Of a stretch of 18,506 nt of DNA, positions 5,359 through 13,824 are shown piece after piece. The stretch is from Nitrospirota bacterium. GTDB lineage: Bacteria > Nitrospirota > Nitrospiria > Nitrospirales > Nitrospiraceae. The notes under the pieces are model-generated. The model was not told the DNA's origin and ran no database searches. It saw only the letters and a list, made by a program, of their open reading frames with translations. Position 1 is the stretch's first letter. Each line of letters opens with the position of its first letter. The stretch lies in the NCBI GenBank assembly GCA_016222925.1, contig JACRQB010000195.1:1-18506 (forward strand). Reading direction: 5' to 3'. The position numbers and the translations under genes are program-made.

Positions 5359-8217
5359 ATGACAAGCAGCACGCTCGACATTGTCGAGGCCAAGTCTTTT
5401 CCGAACATCGAACTCTTACCAAAAGATCGAACCATTCTTGAGCAGGGCGCCATGGTGTTTCGCCCGTTCGGGTTGGATGAACAGGGTCAGACGATCCGAG
5501 ACCTTGGCGGCGTCAGCATCAGGGCGGTGACCGTCTTTTTAGAGAAGTTGGTGACGTCTGCGGGAGGAGCGTCGGCAGGAAAAGAAGCGGTCGAGGAGTT
5601 GTGCGACCTCTTAAATGATCGCATCAAGGATCCCATCTATCATGTGACTCCGGAGTTGTTGAAGAACCCGTGGAACAGCTACTCGTACGAATTTACTTCG
5701 TATCTCTATGAGTTCTGTGAGCGGATCTCGGGTGATACCCGATTTGCTTTTAAGGCAGGGGCAGAGAAGGTCTCTCCCATCATGCTGGCCCTGACTCGCC
5801 CATTTTCGCTGTCGCAGATCTACACGATGTTTCCCTACTTTGGGAATAAGTTTACGTCTGGGTCCGTGGAGTTCCGCGTGGTGGAAGTCACGAGCAGCAC
5901 GGCTGCAGTGGGGATGCGGTTTACCGACCGGACGCTTCGGCAGTTCGGATCGTACCGCAGGCGGTGTGCCTGCCTGGTGTGTCAATCTGCACAAGGCATC
6001 ATGGTTGCCATGGCCCATCGCATCCACGGCCTCTCTGAGGCGGAAGCGATCGAGACGTCCTGTATCGGCAATGATGATGAATGGTGTCAGTGGACAATTC
6101 GATGGCAGGAAGAGAGCCGGTATCGGAAGCGATTCTGGTGGGCGACCTCACCTCTTGAACAGACACGTCCGACTCGACTGAGCAGTGAGTCAGTCGTCGG
6201 CGTCGAGAATGCTCAGGCCGCACACGTTTCGGCAGCGGCCCGTGTTGAGTCCTTGCCTCAGGCTCAACAGAGTTTTGCATGGTTCTTAGGGGGAGGGGTG
6301 GTGGGGCTTGCTCTCATGGCGGGAGTCGGTATTCTGAATCCGACGGTGAGTCTCGGCGAGGTGCTGTTAGTTGGACTGTGCCCGATCCTTGCCGTCGGCA
6401 TCATGGTCAATCGACGGCTGCTTCGTGAAAGCGAGCGACGCGAGGCCTTGATTCAAGAACAGATTACATTCGTCGAATCCCGTCATGAAGAATTGCGCGA
6501 AGCCTATTTGGAGCAAGAGCAAATGCGGGTGGAGTTACGCCGAAAAGTGGCGCAACTCACGGCGCTTCATCGAGCGGGGCTCTCATTCGGCTCGACCTTT
6601 GAACGAGATGCGCTCTTGCACCAGGTGTTGGAAGCCCTGACGCACGAGCTCAACTACAACAGTGCCATGGTGTCTATGTTTGATCCTTGTGAGAACACCG
6701 TCCAACATATCCGTCTGATCGGCGCGCCTCCGGAGGTTGAAACGTTCGCCCAGTCCTGCCGGTTTCAGATCACCGATCCGGAGGGTCCCGAGGGGACCGT
6801 GGTCCTTCAAGGACGTCCACTGTTGGTCAAGGACATCGAGTCGATACGGCACAGTCTCCATCCCCTCAATCAACGTTTAGCCGAATTGAGCGGGACCAAA
6901 GCCTTGGTCGTGGTTCCCATCAAGACCAAAGACCGTATCTGGGGCATGTTGACGGTCGATCGCTCGCATAATCAAAGCGTGACGGAAGACGATTTGGAAC
7001 TGATGATGACGGTCGCGAGTCAAGTCTCCATCGCGCTGGATAACGCCTCGGCCTACCAGCAGATCGAAGAGTGGAATCAGGGGTTGGAGGTCAAAGTCAA
7101 AGAACGAACCGAAGCCCTTGAGCGGGCCGACCGTTTACGTGCTCAATTCCTCTCCCATGTGTCCCATGAATTGAGAACGCCGCTCACGTCGATCAAGGGA
7201 TTCATTCAAAATATGCTGGACGGATTGACCGGATCATTGAATGAGAAGCAGCAGCGCTACCTCGTGCGTATGTCGGACAATTCTGATCGACTGGTACGTA
7301 TGATCGAGGATCTCCTCGATCGCACCCGTATCGAGACTGGGCGCTTGGAGGTGCATCCGGCCGATGTTGAGCTGGAATCCTGTCTCGCCGACGTGATCGA
7401 GCAACTGAAACCGTTGGCCCAAGCAAAACAGCAATCATTGGAATTTTGTTCAGCCTACACGGAAGTCGTCGTGTGGGCAGATCGTGATCGTTTGATTCAA
7501 ACGGTCGTCAATCTGGTGCAAAATGCCATTAAGTTTACCCCGCCGGGCGGAACCGTGTCGGTCGGCTGCGAGTTGCCGAATCATCGCACGGCAACGGTTC
7601 TGGTTCGGGACACGGGTCCTGGTATTGCCCCGGAATACCTTGACAAGATTTTTGACCCATTCTTCCGCATCCAGCAAGGCCAGCGCACAGCCCCCAAGGG
7701 GTTGGGACTTGGACTGTCAATCGTGAAGACGCTGGTAGAGCTGCAGGGAGGAGAGGTGGCTGCTCGTAATCGTCCGGAGGGCGGGGCAGAACTGTCCTTC
7801 ACGATTCCGATCCATGCTGTGAAGGCGCCACTGTTGCTTGAATCCCATCTCATGGGCCAACACATCTTAGTCGTGGATGATGACACCGACATTCAGCAAC
7901 TGCTTCATGACCGACTGATGGCCGGAGGTTACCAGACGTTCTCGGCGTTCGATGGCCGTCAAGCGCTGGCGATGCTCCAATCACGGGAGTTCGATGGGAT
8001 GATTCTTGATATCGGAATCGGTCAGATCGACGGCCTGGACGTGCTACGACGGGTGCGTCTGACGAATCAACGCCTTCCGATTATTATGATTACGGCGTCG
8101 GGATCCCAGGAACTCGCCGTGCGGGCTATCGGGTTGGGCGCTCAAGCCTACCTGCTCAAACCATTCGACGCGGGCCAGCTTCAGCAAGCCATGGATCGGT
8201 GGTTTCGACGTGCATGA
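5359..8217 (+). CDS. membrane hybrid sensor histidine kinase with V4R-like, GAF and receiver domains
   Basis: The 952-residue product reads as follows. An unassigned N-terminal part (1-150). A V4R-like domain (about 150-250) with C203, C205, C208 and the closing C235...C243-x-W pattern, which may bind metal or a ligand. Two hydrophobic segments (306-326, 335-350). A charged coiled coil (352-400). A GAF domain (about 405-565). HisKA with phospho-acceptor H603 in V-S-H-E-L-R-T-P. A HATPase with N-box N722, D751-T-G-P-G and G781-L-G-L-G-L-S. A C-terminal receiver (832-950) with D840-D842, phospho-acceptor D884, T912 and K934. All catalytic residues are present. No HPt domain or DNA-binding partner is encoded next to it, so the output must lie elsewhere or be autoregulatory. 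The start ATG has GAGGG 9 nt upstream. The stop overlaps the porin gene. The V4R assignment is by pattern only. Confidence 0.93.
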   Translation: MTSSTLDIVEAKSFPNIELLPKDRTILEQGAMVFRPFGLDEQGQTIRDLGGVSIRAVTVFLEKLVTSAGGASAGKEAVEELCDLLNDRIKDPIYHVTPELLKNPWNSYSYEFTSYLYEFCERISGDTRFAFKAGAEKVSPIMLALTRPFSLSQIYTMFPYFGNKFTSGSVEFRVVEVTSSTAAVGMRFTDRTLRQFGSYRRRCACLVCQSAQGIMVAMAHRIHGLSEAEAIETSCIGNDDEWCQWTIRWQEESRYRKRFWWATSPLEQTRPTRLSSESVVGVENAQAAHVSAAARVESLPQAQQSFAWFLGGGVVGLALMAGVGILNPTVSLGEVLLVGLCPILAVGIMVNRRLLRESERREALIQEQITFVESRHEELREAYLEQEQMRVELRRKVAQLTALHRAGLSFGSTFERDALLHQVLEALTHELNYNSAMVSMFDPCENTVQHIRLIGAPPEVETFAQSCRFQITDPEGPEGTVVLQGRPLLVKDIESIRHSLHPLNQRLAELSGTKALVVVPIKTKDRIWGMLTVDRSHNQSVTEDDLELMMTVASQVSIALDNASAYQQIEEWNQGLEVKVKERTEALERADRLRAQFLSHVSHELRTPLTSIKGFIQNMLDGLTGSLNEKQQRYLVRMSDNSDRLVRMIEDLLDRTRIETGRLEVHPADVELESCLADVIEQLKPLAQAKQQSLEFCSAYTEVVVWADRDRLIQTVVNLVQNAIKFTPPGGTVSVGCELPNHRTATVLVRDTGPGIAPEYLDKIFDPFFRIQQGQRTAPKGLGLGLSIVKTLVELQGGEVAARNRPEGGAELSFTIPIHAVKAPLLLESHLMGQHILVVDDDTDIQQLLHDRLMAGGYQTFSAFDGRQALAMLQSREFDGMILDIGIGQIDGLDVLRRVRLTNQRLPIIMITASGSQELAVRAIGLGAQAYLLKPFDAGQLQQAMDRWFRRA

Positions 8218-9649
8218 CCGTCACCGTATGCCAGGTCAGTACAACTGCGGGTTTGTCAAGAAGACTCAAAGTCAGTGCATATCTAGACTTGCCATCATAT
8301 GCGGATTCTCGCTGCTGTTGATTCTTGTCATCACCACCTGGTGTTCCTTACCGACGTTTGCTCAGGTTCCTCGCATTCAAGGACAGGGAGCGGCTGCGTC
8401 TGGGATGGGCAATGCCTTCGCTGCTCAGGCCGACAATCCGTCTGCGTTGCATTACAACCCGGCTGGGATGACTCAGCTCCGTGGCGTGCAAATCATGGCG
8501 GGGGGACTCCTTGTCGGCGGGCCGCTCGACCATAGAAGTCAGAACGGTACCACAACGGCTGGTGATCACGATGGCGTCGTCGCGTGGCCTCCTCCCGCCC
8601 ATATCTATGTGACGGCAAATCTCCAAGGCCTTGGTATCCCTCTGTTTGATAAACTCACGGTAGGGGTGGGGGTTACAACCCCGTTTGGTTCAGCGGCGAG
8701 GTGGCCAAGTACGAGTCCTTTTAGTGCAACCACGATATTCAGTGCGTTGCCGTTGTTCGATATCAAGCCGACGTTCGCGTATCAGCTTCTTCCGGATCTC
8801 TCGATTGGAGCAGGGATCGACATCTACACCTTTTCCAGTCTGTTCGGAGAGGGCCACGCCGAATTCCAACGAATTCTCCCCCCTGGGAATAGGGTTGAGG
8901 TGAATGGAAAAGATACCGCTCTTGGATTTAACATCGGCACGTTATATACCGCGTTGCGGAACGCAGACGGATTACCGATTGTGAATGTTGCCGTTGTCTA
9001 CCGAAGTCAGGCCACACTCCATTTGGATGGAGTGTGGTTGAATAACGGCGTGAAGTTTCAAGACACGACGACGACCCTGGTGCTGCCTCAAGTCATTACT
9101 GGTGGTATCGCAGTCTGGCCGGTCCGGAATGCTGAACGCGAGTGGAAACTCGAACTGAATGTCGACTATATAGGCTGGAAATCAGTCAGAAACTTAGATC
9201 TTCGACGACGTGATGGAACGGTCATTCTTGAACAACCTCAAAACTGGAAAAGCACCTATGCCATTTTAGTCGGAACTGAGTATCGATGGCTAAAGATGGA
9301 TCGATTGCCAGGATGGGAGGTAGCCGTACGAGGCGGCTATTCGAATCTGCAAACACAGGTCCCAGACTCCACCTACAATCCGGCAGTTCCATCAGCGGAC
9401 CTTCATATTATTTCAACGGGAGTTGGTTTCCTCTGTAAGGGAAATGGATCACTCTTTGGCTTAGTGGCATGCGGAAATCTTGGAATCGGCTCAATAAAGG
9501 CAAAAACCATCGGCGTGGATCTGTCGTACCAGGTGTCACTCTACGAACCCAGAACCGTCGAGGGGAATACTGGGATTCGAGCAGGAGTGAATGGGTTCTA
9601 CGAAAATACTGCGCACACAGGCGGGCTTTCCGTCCGCATCGGTTTTTAA
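8210..9649 (+). CDS. FadL/OMPP1/TodX-family outer-membrane transport protein
   Basis: The product (479 residues from the GTG at 8210, or 473 from the ATG at 8228) has a basic N-terminus and a hydrophobic core (about 27-45) leading to a likely cleavage after F-A-Q (50-52). Then comes the FadL signature: G-A-A-A-S-G-M-G-N-A-F-A, A-D-N-P-S-A-L and N-P-A-G (83-86). The rest alternates like a beta-barrel and ends in R-I-G-F, with the terminal Phe typical of outer-membrane insertion. Family members pass hydrophobic substrates across the outer membrane; the substrate here is unknown. With the GTG start the gene overlaps the kinase by 8 nt, so the two are probably translationally coupled; neither start has a clear ribosome-binding site. 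The convergent alr gene ends 68 bp downstream. Confidence 0.9.
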   Translation: MHDRHRMPGQYNCGFVKKTQSQCISRLAIICGFSLLLILVITTWCSLPTFAQVPRIQGQGAAASGMGNAFAAQADNPSALHYNPAGMTQLRGVQIMAGGLLVGGPLDHRSQNGTTTAGDHDGVVAWPPPAHIYVTANLQGLGIPLFDKLTVGVGVTTPFGSAARWPSTSPFSATTIFSALPLFDIKPTFAYQLLPDLSIGAGIDIYTFSSLFGEGHAEFQRILPPGNRVEVNGKDTALGFNIGTLYTALRNADGLPIVNVAVVYRSQATLHLDGVWLNNGVKFQDTTTTLVLPQVITGGIAVWPVRNAEREWKLELNVDYIGWKSVRNLDLRRRDGTVILEQPQNWKSTYAILVGTEYRWLKMDRLPGWEVAVRGGYSNLQTQVPDSTYNPAVPSADLHIISTGVGFLCKGNGSLFGLVACGNLGIGSIKAKTIGVDLSYQVSLYEPRTVEGNTGIRAGVNGFYENTAHTGGLSVRIGF

Positions 9650-9717
9650 CCAAGGGCCCTGTATCTCGCTTCCTATCTATCTTTGACTCAGATAACGAAC
9701 AGATCCAGAGGAAGGAT

Positions 9718-10851
9718 TCAGGAGGAGAGGTAGAGTCTAGGAATCTGGGGGCTGATTGCGCACAGGACTTCGTAGGGAATCGTATCCGTCCACTTGGCAA
9801 TCTCGGAGGCCGTAATTTCGTTATTGCCCTGTCGCCCGATAAGTATCACTTCATCACCCACAGCGGTACCAGGGATCTGGGTGACATCCACCATGACCAT
9901 GTCCATACAGACCAATCCCACGATGGGAGCTCGTTGCCCTCGAATGAGCACAGAGCCGCGATTCGAAAGCCGTCGACTCACGCCACTGGCATAGCCGATC
10001 GGGAGCACGGCAATGCGGGTAGGGCGTCTTGCAGTGAAGGTCCGATTGTAGCTGACCGTTGATCCTGGTTGGATAGTCCGGAGCTGGGCGATATGGGTCT
10101 TCAGTGAGAGTACCGGCCTGAGATCGGGAGTCGCAACCATGCTGGGAAGGGTGTGGTATCCGTATAACATGATGCCGGGCCGTACAAGGGAAAAGTGTGC
10201 CGATGGGAAACGAACTGCCCCACAGCTATTGGACACATGAACGAGCGGAATCTGGAACCCGCCTTCCAGAACGATTTTCAGCGCGTTCCGGAAGCGACGG
10301 ATTTGTTCTTCGGTCGCGTCAGAATTGGATCCATCAGCATCAGCCAGATGGGTCATGAGTCCTTCTACTCGGAGGGAGGGAGGAAGCTTGTGTGAGCGGA
10401 TGAGCGCCGTCAGCTCATCCTGCGTCAGGCCCAGCCGACCCATGCCGGTCTCGATTTTGAGATGGATCGAGCAGACAACCTCACGCGATGCCGCGGCCTG
10501 CGACAGTGCCGTGAGTATGGACGGATCGCTCACCACCGGGGTGAGTTGGGAAGCGAAAATATCACCGAATTGTTCTTGAAAGACCGGCCCTAAGACGACG
10601 ATCGGCACCGTGATACCGGCTTGCCGAAGTGCCATTCCTTCTTCCGTCGAGAAGACGGCCAGGCGGGTGACACCCTGCTGTATCAGTGTTCGTGACGTGT
10701 CGATCGCGCCATGACCATAGGCGTTGGCCTTGACGACCGCCATGACTTCGCATCCGGGGGAGAGAATCTGACGAAATTGGGAGAGATTGTGTGTGAGTGC
10801 CGTCAGGTCGACGGTGGCGACGGTCGGGAGGAAGGGTGGCGTAATCGGCAC
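9718..10851 (-). CDS. alr: alanine racemase
   Basis: The 377-residue product is full length for the PLP-dependent alanine racemases that supply D-alanine for peptidoglycan. The PLP lysine is K41 in V-V-K-A-N-A-Y-G-H-G, and the second catalytic base is Y268 in V-S-Y-N-R-T-F. The substrate-side motif C-M-D-M and the H-V-S-N-S-C-G and R-P-G-I-M-L-Y-G stretches are present. The start is a GTG at 10851, 29 bp after the frr stop, without a clear ribosome-binding site; translation probably depends on ribosomes from frr. It is the last gene of the rpsB-tsf-pyrH-frr-alr run. Confidence 0.97.
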   Translation of the reverse strand: MPITPPFLPTVATVDLTALTHNLSQFRQILSPGCEVMAVVKANAYGHGAIDTSRTLIQQGVTRLAVFSTEEGMALRQAGITVPIVVLGPVFQEQFGDIFASQLTPVVSDPSILTALSQAAASREVVCSIHLKIETGMGRLGLTQDELTALIRSHKLPPSLRVEGLMTHLADADGSNSDATEEQIRRFRNALKIVLEGGFQIPLVHVSNSCGAVRFPSAHFSLVRPGIMLYGYHTLPSMVATPDLRPVLSLKTHIAQLRTIQPGSTVSYNRTFTARRPTRIAVLPIGYASGVSRRLSNRGSVLIRGQRAPIVGLVCMDMVMVDVTQIPGTAVGDEVILIGRQGNNEITASEIAKWTDTIPYEVLCAISPQIPRLYLSS

Positions 10852-10880
10852 GCGACGAAGGGAGAATCAGGAAGTCAGCA

Positions 10881-11444
10881 TCAGACTTCCATGATTTCCT
10901 GTTCCTTTTTCTTGATCACGTCATCGATCTTCTGACCATATTGCTCAATCAGTTTCTGGGTTTCTTGTTCGGCCTTACGCAGTTCGTCTTCGGTGAGTGT
11001 GGCGCCTTTTTGGAGTTTCTTGAGCTCTTCGTTCGCATCTCGCCGAAAACCTCGGATCTGGACTTTCGTCTCCTCGCCATGCTTTTTACAGATCTTTGTC
11101 AGCTCCTTGCGGCGTTCCTCCGTCAGGGGAGGGAGCGGGACTCGAATCACCTTGCCGTCGTTGGACGGTGTCACACCCAACCCTGAATTGGCTATGGATT
11201 TTTCAATCTCTTTGATCAGTTTCGGTTCCCAGGGTTGAATGGTGATGAGCCGCGCTTCGGGGGTTGAAACGCTGGCGACCTGTTTCAGCGGGGTTATGGT
11301 TCCGTAGTAGTCGACGCGAATGCCGTCGAGCAAGGCGACGGAAGCCCGCCCCGTTCGGAGACCGGACAAGTCTTTGCGCAAGTGTTCAAGAGCCTGATCC
11401 ATCTGTGAGAGGAATGCTTGCCGAACTTGGGCTGCGTTGGACAT
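10881..11444 (-). CDS. frr: ribosome recycling factor
   Basis: The 187 residues match RRF over the whole length: a first helix ending L-S-G-L-R-T-G-R-A-S, then D-Y-Y-G-T-x-T-P-L-K-Q-V-A, then I-Q-P-W-E-P, the G-L-G-V-T-P-S-N-D-G-K-V-I-R-V-P-L-P turn, and T-E-E-R-R-K-E-L followed by the long C-terminal helix. RRF with EF-G splits post-termination ribosomes. The gene starts 20 bp after the pyrH stop, in the usual tsf-pyrH-frr order. Confidence 0.98.
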   Translation of the reverse strand: MSNAAQVRQAFLSQMDQALEHLRKDLSGLRTGRASVALLDGIRVDYYGTITPLKQVASVSTPEARLITIQPWEPKLIKEIEKSIANSGLGVTPSNDGKVIRVPLPPLTEERRKELTKICKKHGEETKVQIRGFRRDANEELKKLQKGATLTEDELRKAEQETQKLIEQYGQKIDDVIKKKEQEIMEV

Positions 11445-11464
11445 GAAGACACCTCGTGATGGGA

Positions 11465-12190
11465 TTAGTGATCGCCGCTCGTAACCAGGGTTCCGAGCGG
11501 CTCTCCTAATGCCACGCGTTTAAAGTTGCCTTTGACTTTTAGGTTGAATACGACGAGAGGCAATTTATTGTCCATACAGAGGCTGATCGCCGTGGAATCC
11601 ATCACCTTGAGCTTCTGATTGAGGATGGACAGAAATGAAATCCTCTCATACTTTTTGGCCGACGGAGTGGTCACAGGATCGGCATCATAGATGCCGTCAA
11701 CTTTCGTTCCCTTCATGATCACTTGTGCGCTGATTTCCATCGCGCGCAGGACGGCGGCCGTATCGGTCGAAAAATAGGGATTGCCCGTGCCGGCGGCAAA
11801 AATGACCACACGGCTCTTTTCTAGATGGCGGATTGCCCTTCGACGGATGTAGCCCTCTGCAAGCTGGCGCATTTCGATGGCGGATTGAACGCGGGTGATG
11901 ATTCCGATCCGCTCCAGCGCATTCTGAAGCGCCAGCGCATTGAGCACGGTCGCCAGCATTCCCATGTAATCGGCCGAGGCTCGTTCCATGCCGGATGCGC
12001 TCGCCGCGATGCCACGGAAAATATTGCCTCCACCGATGACGACTGCCACCTGAATTTCAAGGGCGACAACGGAGGCAATTTCTTCCGCAAGGTTTTCCAG
12101 AATGGACGGTTGGATGCCGTAGCCCTGCTCACCAGCCAACATCTCCCCACTGACTTTCAGAAGGAGACGCTGGTATTTGGCAGAGCTCAT
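11465..12190 (-). CDS. pyrH: UMP kinase
   Basis: The 241-residue product is a bacterial amino-acid-kinase-fold UMP kinase making UDP from UMP. Signatures are L-K-V-S-G-E (11-16), I-G-G-G-N-I-F-R-G (52-60), G-T-G-N-P-Y-F-S-T-D-T-A-A in the UMP site, and K-G-T-K-V-D-G-I-Y-D-A-D-P in the ATP site. In known family members UTP inhibits the enzyme and GTP activates it. The ATG overlaps the tsf stop as ATGA (12187-12190), so translation is coupled to EF-Ts. Confidence 0.98.
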   Translation of the reverse strand: MSSAKYQRLLLKVSGEMLAGEQGYGIQPSILENLAEEIASVVALEIQVAVVIGGGNIFRGIAASASGMERASADYMGMLATVLNALALQNALERIGIITRVQSAIEMRQLAEGYIRRRAIRHLEKSRVVIFAAGTGNPYFSTDTAAVLRAMEISAQVIMKGTKVDGIYDADPVTTPSAKKYERISFLSILNQKLKVMDSTAISLCMDNKLPLVVFNLKVKGNFKRVALGEPLGTLVTSGDH

Positions 12191-12783
12191 GCTTCGCCTA
12201 ATTGATAACGGGTGAACCGGCTGACGTTCATATTTTCGCCGATCTTAGAAATTTTCTGGGCAAGAAGATCCTTGATGGTGACGGCCGGGTCTTTGATGAA
12301 TGATTGTTCCAATAGGCAGTTTTCCTGGTAGAACTTTTCAAGCTTGCCTTCGACGATCTTCGACCATGCGGCGGGAGGCTTGCCCATTTCCCTGGCCTGC
12401 CCTTCGTAGATCGTTTTTTCTTTCTCGGCAACATCAGCCGGAACATCTTCACGCTTCACGAATGACGGCTTTCCGGCTGCCACCTGAAGCGCAAGATCGT
12501 TGACGAACGCTTTGAATTCCTCATTCCGTGCGACGAAATCGGTTTCGCAGTTGACCTCGATCAAGACGCCGATTTTGCCACCCATATGAATGTAGGCATG
12601 AACCAGCCCTTGGTTGGTTTCCCGCCCGGCTTTCTTGGCCGCCGCCGCGAGTCCTTTTTGCCGCAGATAGTCAATGGATTTTTCGACGTCATTCCCGTTT
12701 TCATTGAGGGCTTTCTGACAATCCAGAATACCGGCGCCTGTTTTTTCACGAAGCTCTTTCACGAGCTGACTGGATCCTGCCAT
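12187..12783 (-). CDS. tsf: elongation factor Ts (short form)
   Basis: The 198 residues carry the UBA-like start (L-V-K-E-L-R-E-K-T-G-A-G-I-L-D-C-K/Q-K-A-L) and the EF-Tu-contacting core with N-C-E-T-D-F-V-A-R-N. EF-Ts exchanges GDP for GTP on EF-Tu. At 198 residues it is the compact form with one core subdomain, shorter than the roughly 280-residue E. coli protein; it ends normally, so this is not a truncation. An AAGGA lies about 11 nt before the ATG. It sits 62 bp after rpsB, the near-universal arrangement. Confidence 0.97.
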   Translation of the reverse strand: MAGSSQLVKELREKTGAGILDCQKALNENGNDVEKSIDYLRQKGLAAAAKKAGRETNQGLVHAYIHMGGKIGVLIEVNCETDFVARNEEFKAFVNDLALQVAAGKPSFVKREDVPADVAEKEKTIYEGQAREMGKPPAAWSKIVEGKLEKFYQENCLLEQSFIKDPAVTIKDLLAQKISKIGENMNVSRFTRYQLGEA

Positions 12784-12845
12784 GATTTCGTTATTCCTTC
12801 GTTCTGTCGATGAGGATAAGCCGTTGATGGATCAATCAGGTTACG

Positions 12846-13619
12846 TTACGACACGGGAACATTTTGAACGCGCATGGCAGGCTTCCTGTCGCCGCTGACA
12901 GGATTGGCTTGAAACTCTGCTTCTTCGCGTTGGGCTTTCACATGCGCACCCTCGATACAGGCATCGGCAATTTTTGATGTAATCAGCTTGATCGAGCGGA
13001 TCGCGTCGTCATTTCCAGGAATCGGATAGGTGATGTCGTCTGGGTCGCAGTTGCTGTCCAAAATAGCGATGACCGGAATATCGAGCCGCTTTGCTTCCTG
13101 CACGGCAATTTTCTCGATTCTCGTGTCCAGAATAAAGACCGCTCCTGGAAGGCCGCGCATGTTCTTAATGCCGGACAAATACTTTTGGAGCTTCGCGATA
13201 TCCTTCTGCATGAGAAGGATTTCTTTCTTTTTAAGACCATGCTCGCTGGGGTTGAGGAGCGTCGTCTCCATCTTCTTCATCTTGTCGATGCTTCGTCGAA
13301 TGGTCTGGAAGTTGGTCAACATCCCACCCAGCCAACGCTGATTGATGAAATACATGTTGGCGCGCTTGGCCTCTTCTTCGAGGATTTCCGCAGCTTGCCG
13401 CTTCGTGCCCACGAATAAGACGGACTCGCCCGCTGCAACCAGGTCTCGGACGAAGGCATAGGTCTGCTCCATCCGCGAGAGGGTTTGTTGAAGATCGATG
13501 ATATAGATGCCGTTGCGTTCACCGAATAGAAACCTCTTCATCTTGGGATTCCAGCGGTTAGTCTGGTGCCCGAAATGAACGCCGGCTTCCAACAACTCCT
13601 TGATCGCCACTACTCCCAT
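12846..13619 (-). CDS. rpsB: 30S ribosomal protein S2
   Basis: The product is 257 residues and matches S2: I-K-E-L-L-E-A-G-V-H-F-G-H-Q-T-x-R-W-N-P-K-M, then R-N-G-I-Y-I-I-D-L-Q-Q-T, then the W-L-G-G-M-L-T-N motif, and P-G-N-D-D-A-I-R-S-I in the C-terminal half. I chose the ATG at 13619, not an in-frame start 39 bases upstream, because a near-perfect AAAGGAGGTGA (13624-13634) lies immediately before it and the family begins there. It heads the tsf-pyrH-frr-alr run. Confidence 0.98.
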   Translation of the reverse strand: MGVVAIKELLEAGVHFGHQTNRWNPKMKRFLFGERNGIYIIDLQQTLSRMEQTYAFVRDLVAAGESVLFVGTKRQAAEILEEEAKRANMYFINQRWLGGMLTNFQTIRRSIDKMKKMETTLLNPSEHGLKKKEILLMQKDIAKLQKYLSGIKNMRGLPGAVFILDTRIEKIAVQEAKRLDIPVIAILDSNCDPDDITYPIPGNDDAIRSIKLITSKIADACIEGAHVKAQREEAEFQANPVSGDRKPAMRVQNVPVS

Positions 13620-13623
13620 GCCT

Positions 13624-13812
13624 TCACCTCCTTTCACGCTTGCAGAGCGCCCACCCATGGGGCGAGGGAATCGCTTCCCTTCATCTCAAGCCGCGCAGCG
13701 TAACGACGCTGATAGTTATTTTAATGAATGGGGCTGTTCTCGCTTGGTGCGAGACCCAACCCCCTGTCAGACCCAGATCGGGGACGCTACCATAGTCCTG
13801 CCGAGGTTTCAA
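13624..13812 (-). promoter_or_regulatory. rpsB leader with promoter candidate and hairpin
   Basis: In the 205-bp gap after argJ, the minus strand shows TTGAAA (13807-13812) and TAGCGT (13784-13789) 17 bp apart; the -10 matches at only 3 of 6 positions. The transcript would then carry a hairpin with stem TCTCGC/GCGAGA (13738-13743 with 13749-13754) and an outer GGGG/CCCC pair (13730-13733 with 13760-13763). A smaller CAGCG/CGCTG stem lies near 13695-13711, before the strong Shine-Dalgarno. This might be an S2-responsive leader, or the large hairpin might be a weak terminator for argJ. Confidence 0.35.
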
Positions 13813-13824
13813 GCTACCTTTGCA

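Noticed and set aside
9618..9650. terminator between the convergent porin and alr genes
   Set aside because: The GCGGG/TCCGC stem includes a G-T pair, lies inside the porin coding sequence and is followed by only a short T run; too weak to list.
9469..10062. 197-aa plus-strand frame spanning the end of the porin and the end of alr
   Set aside because: It overlaps two well-supported genes in other frames and has no recognisable content.
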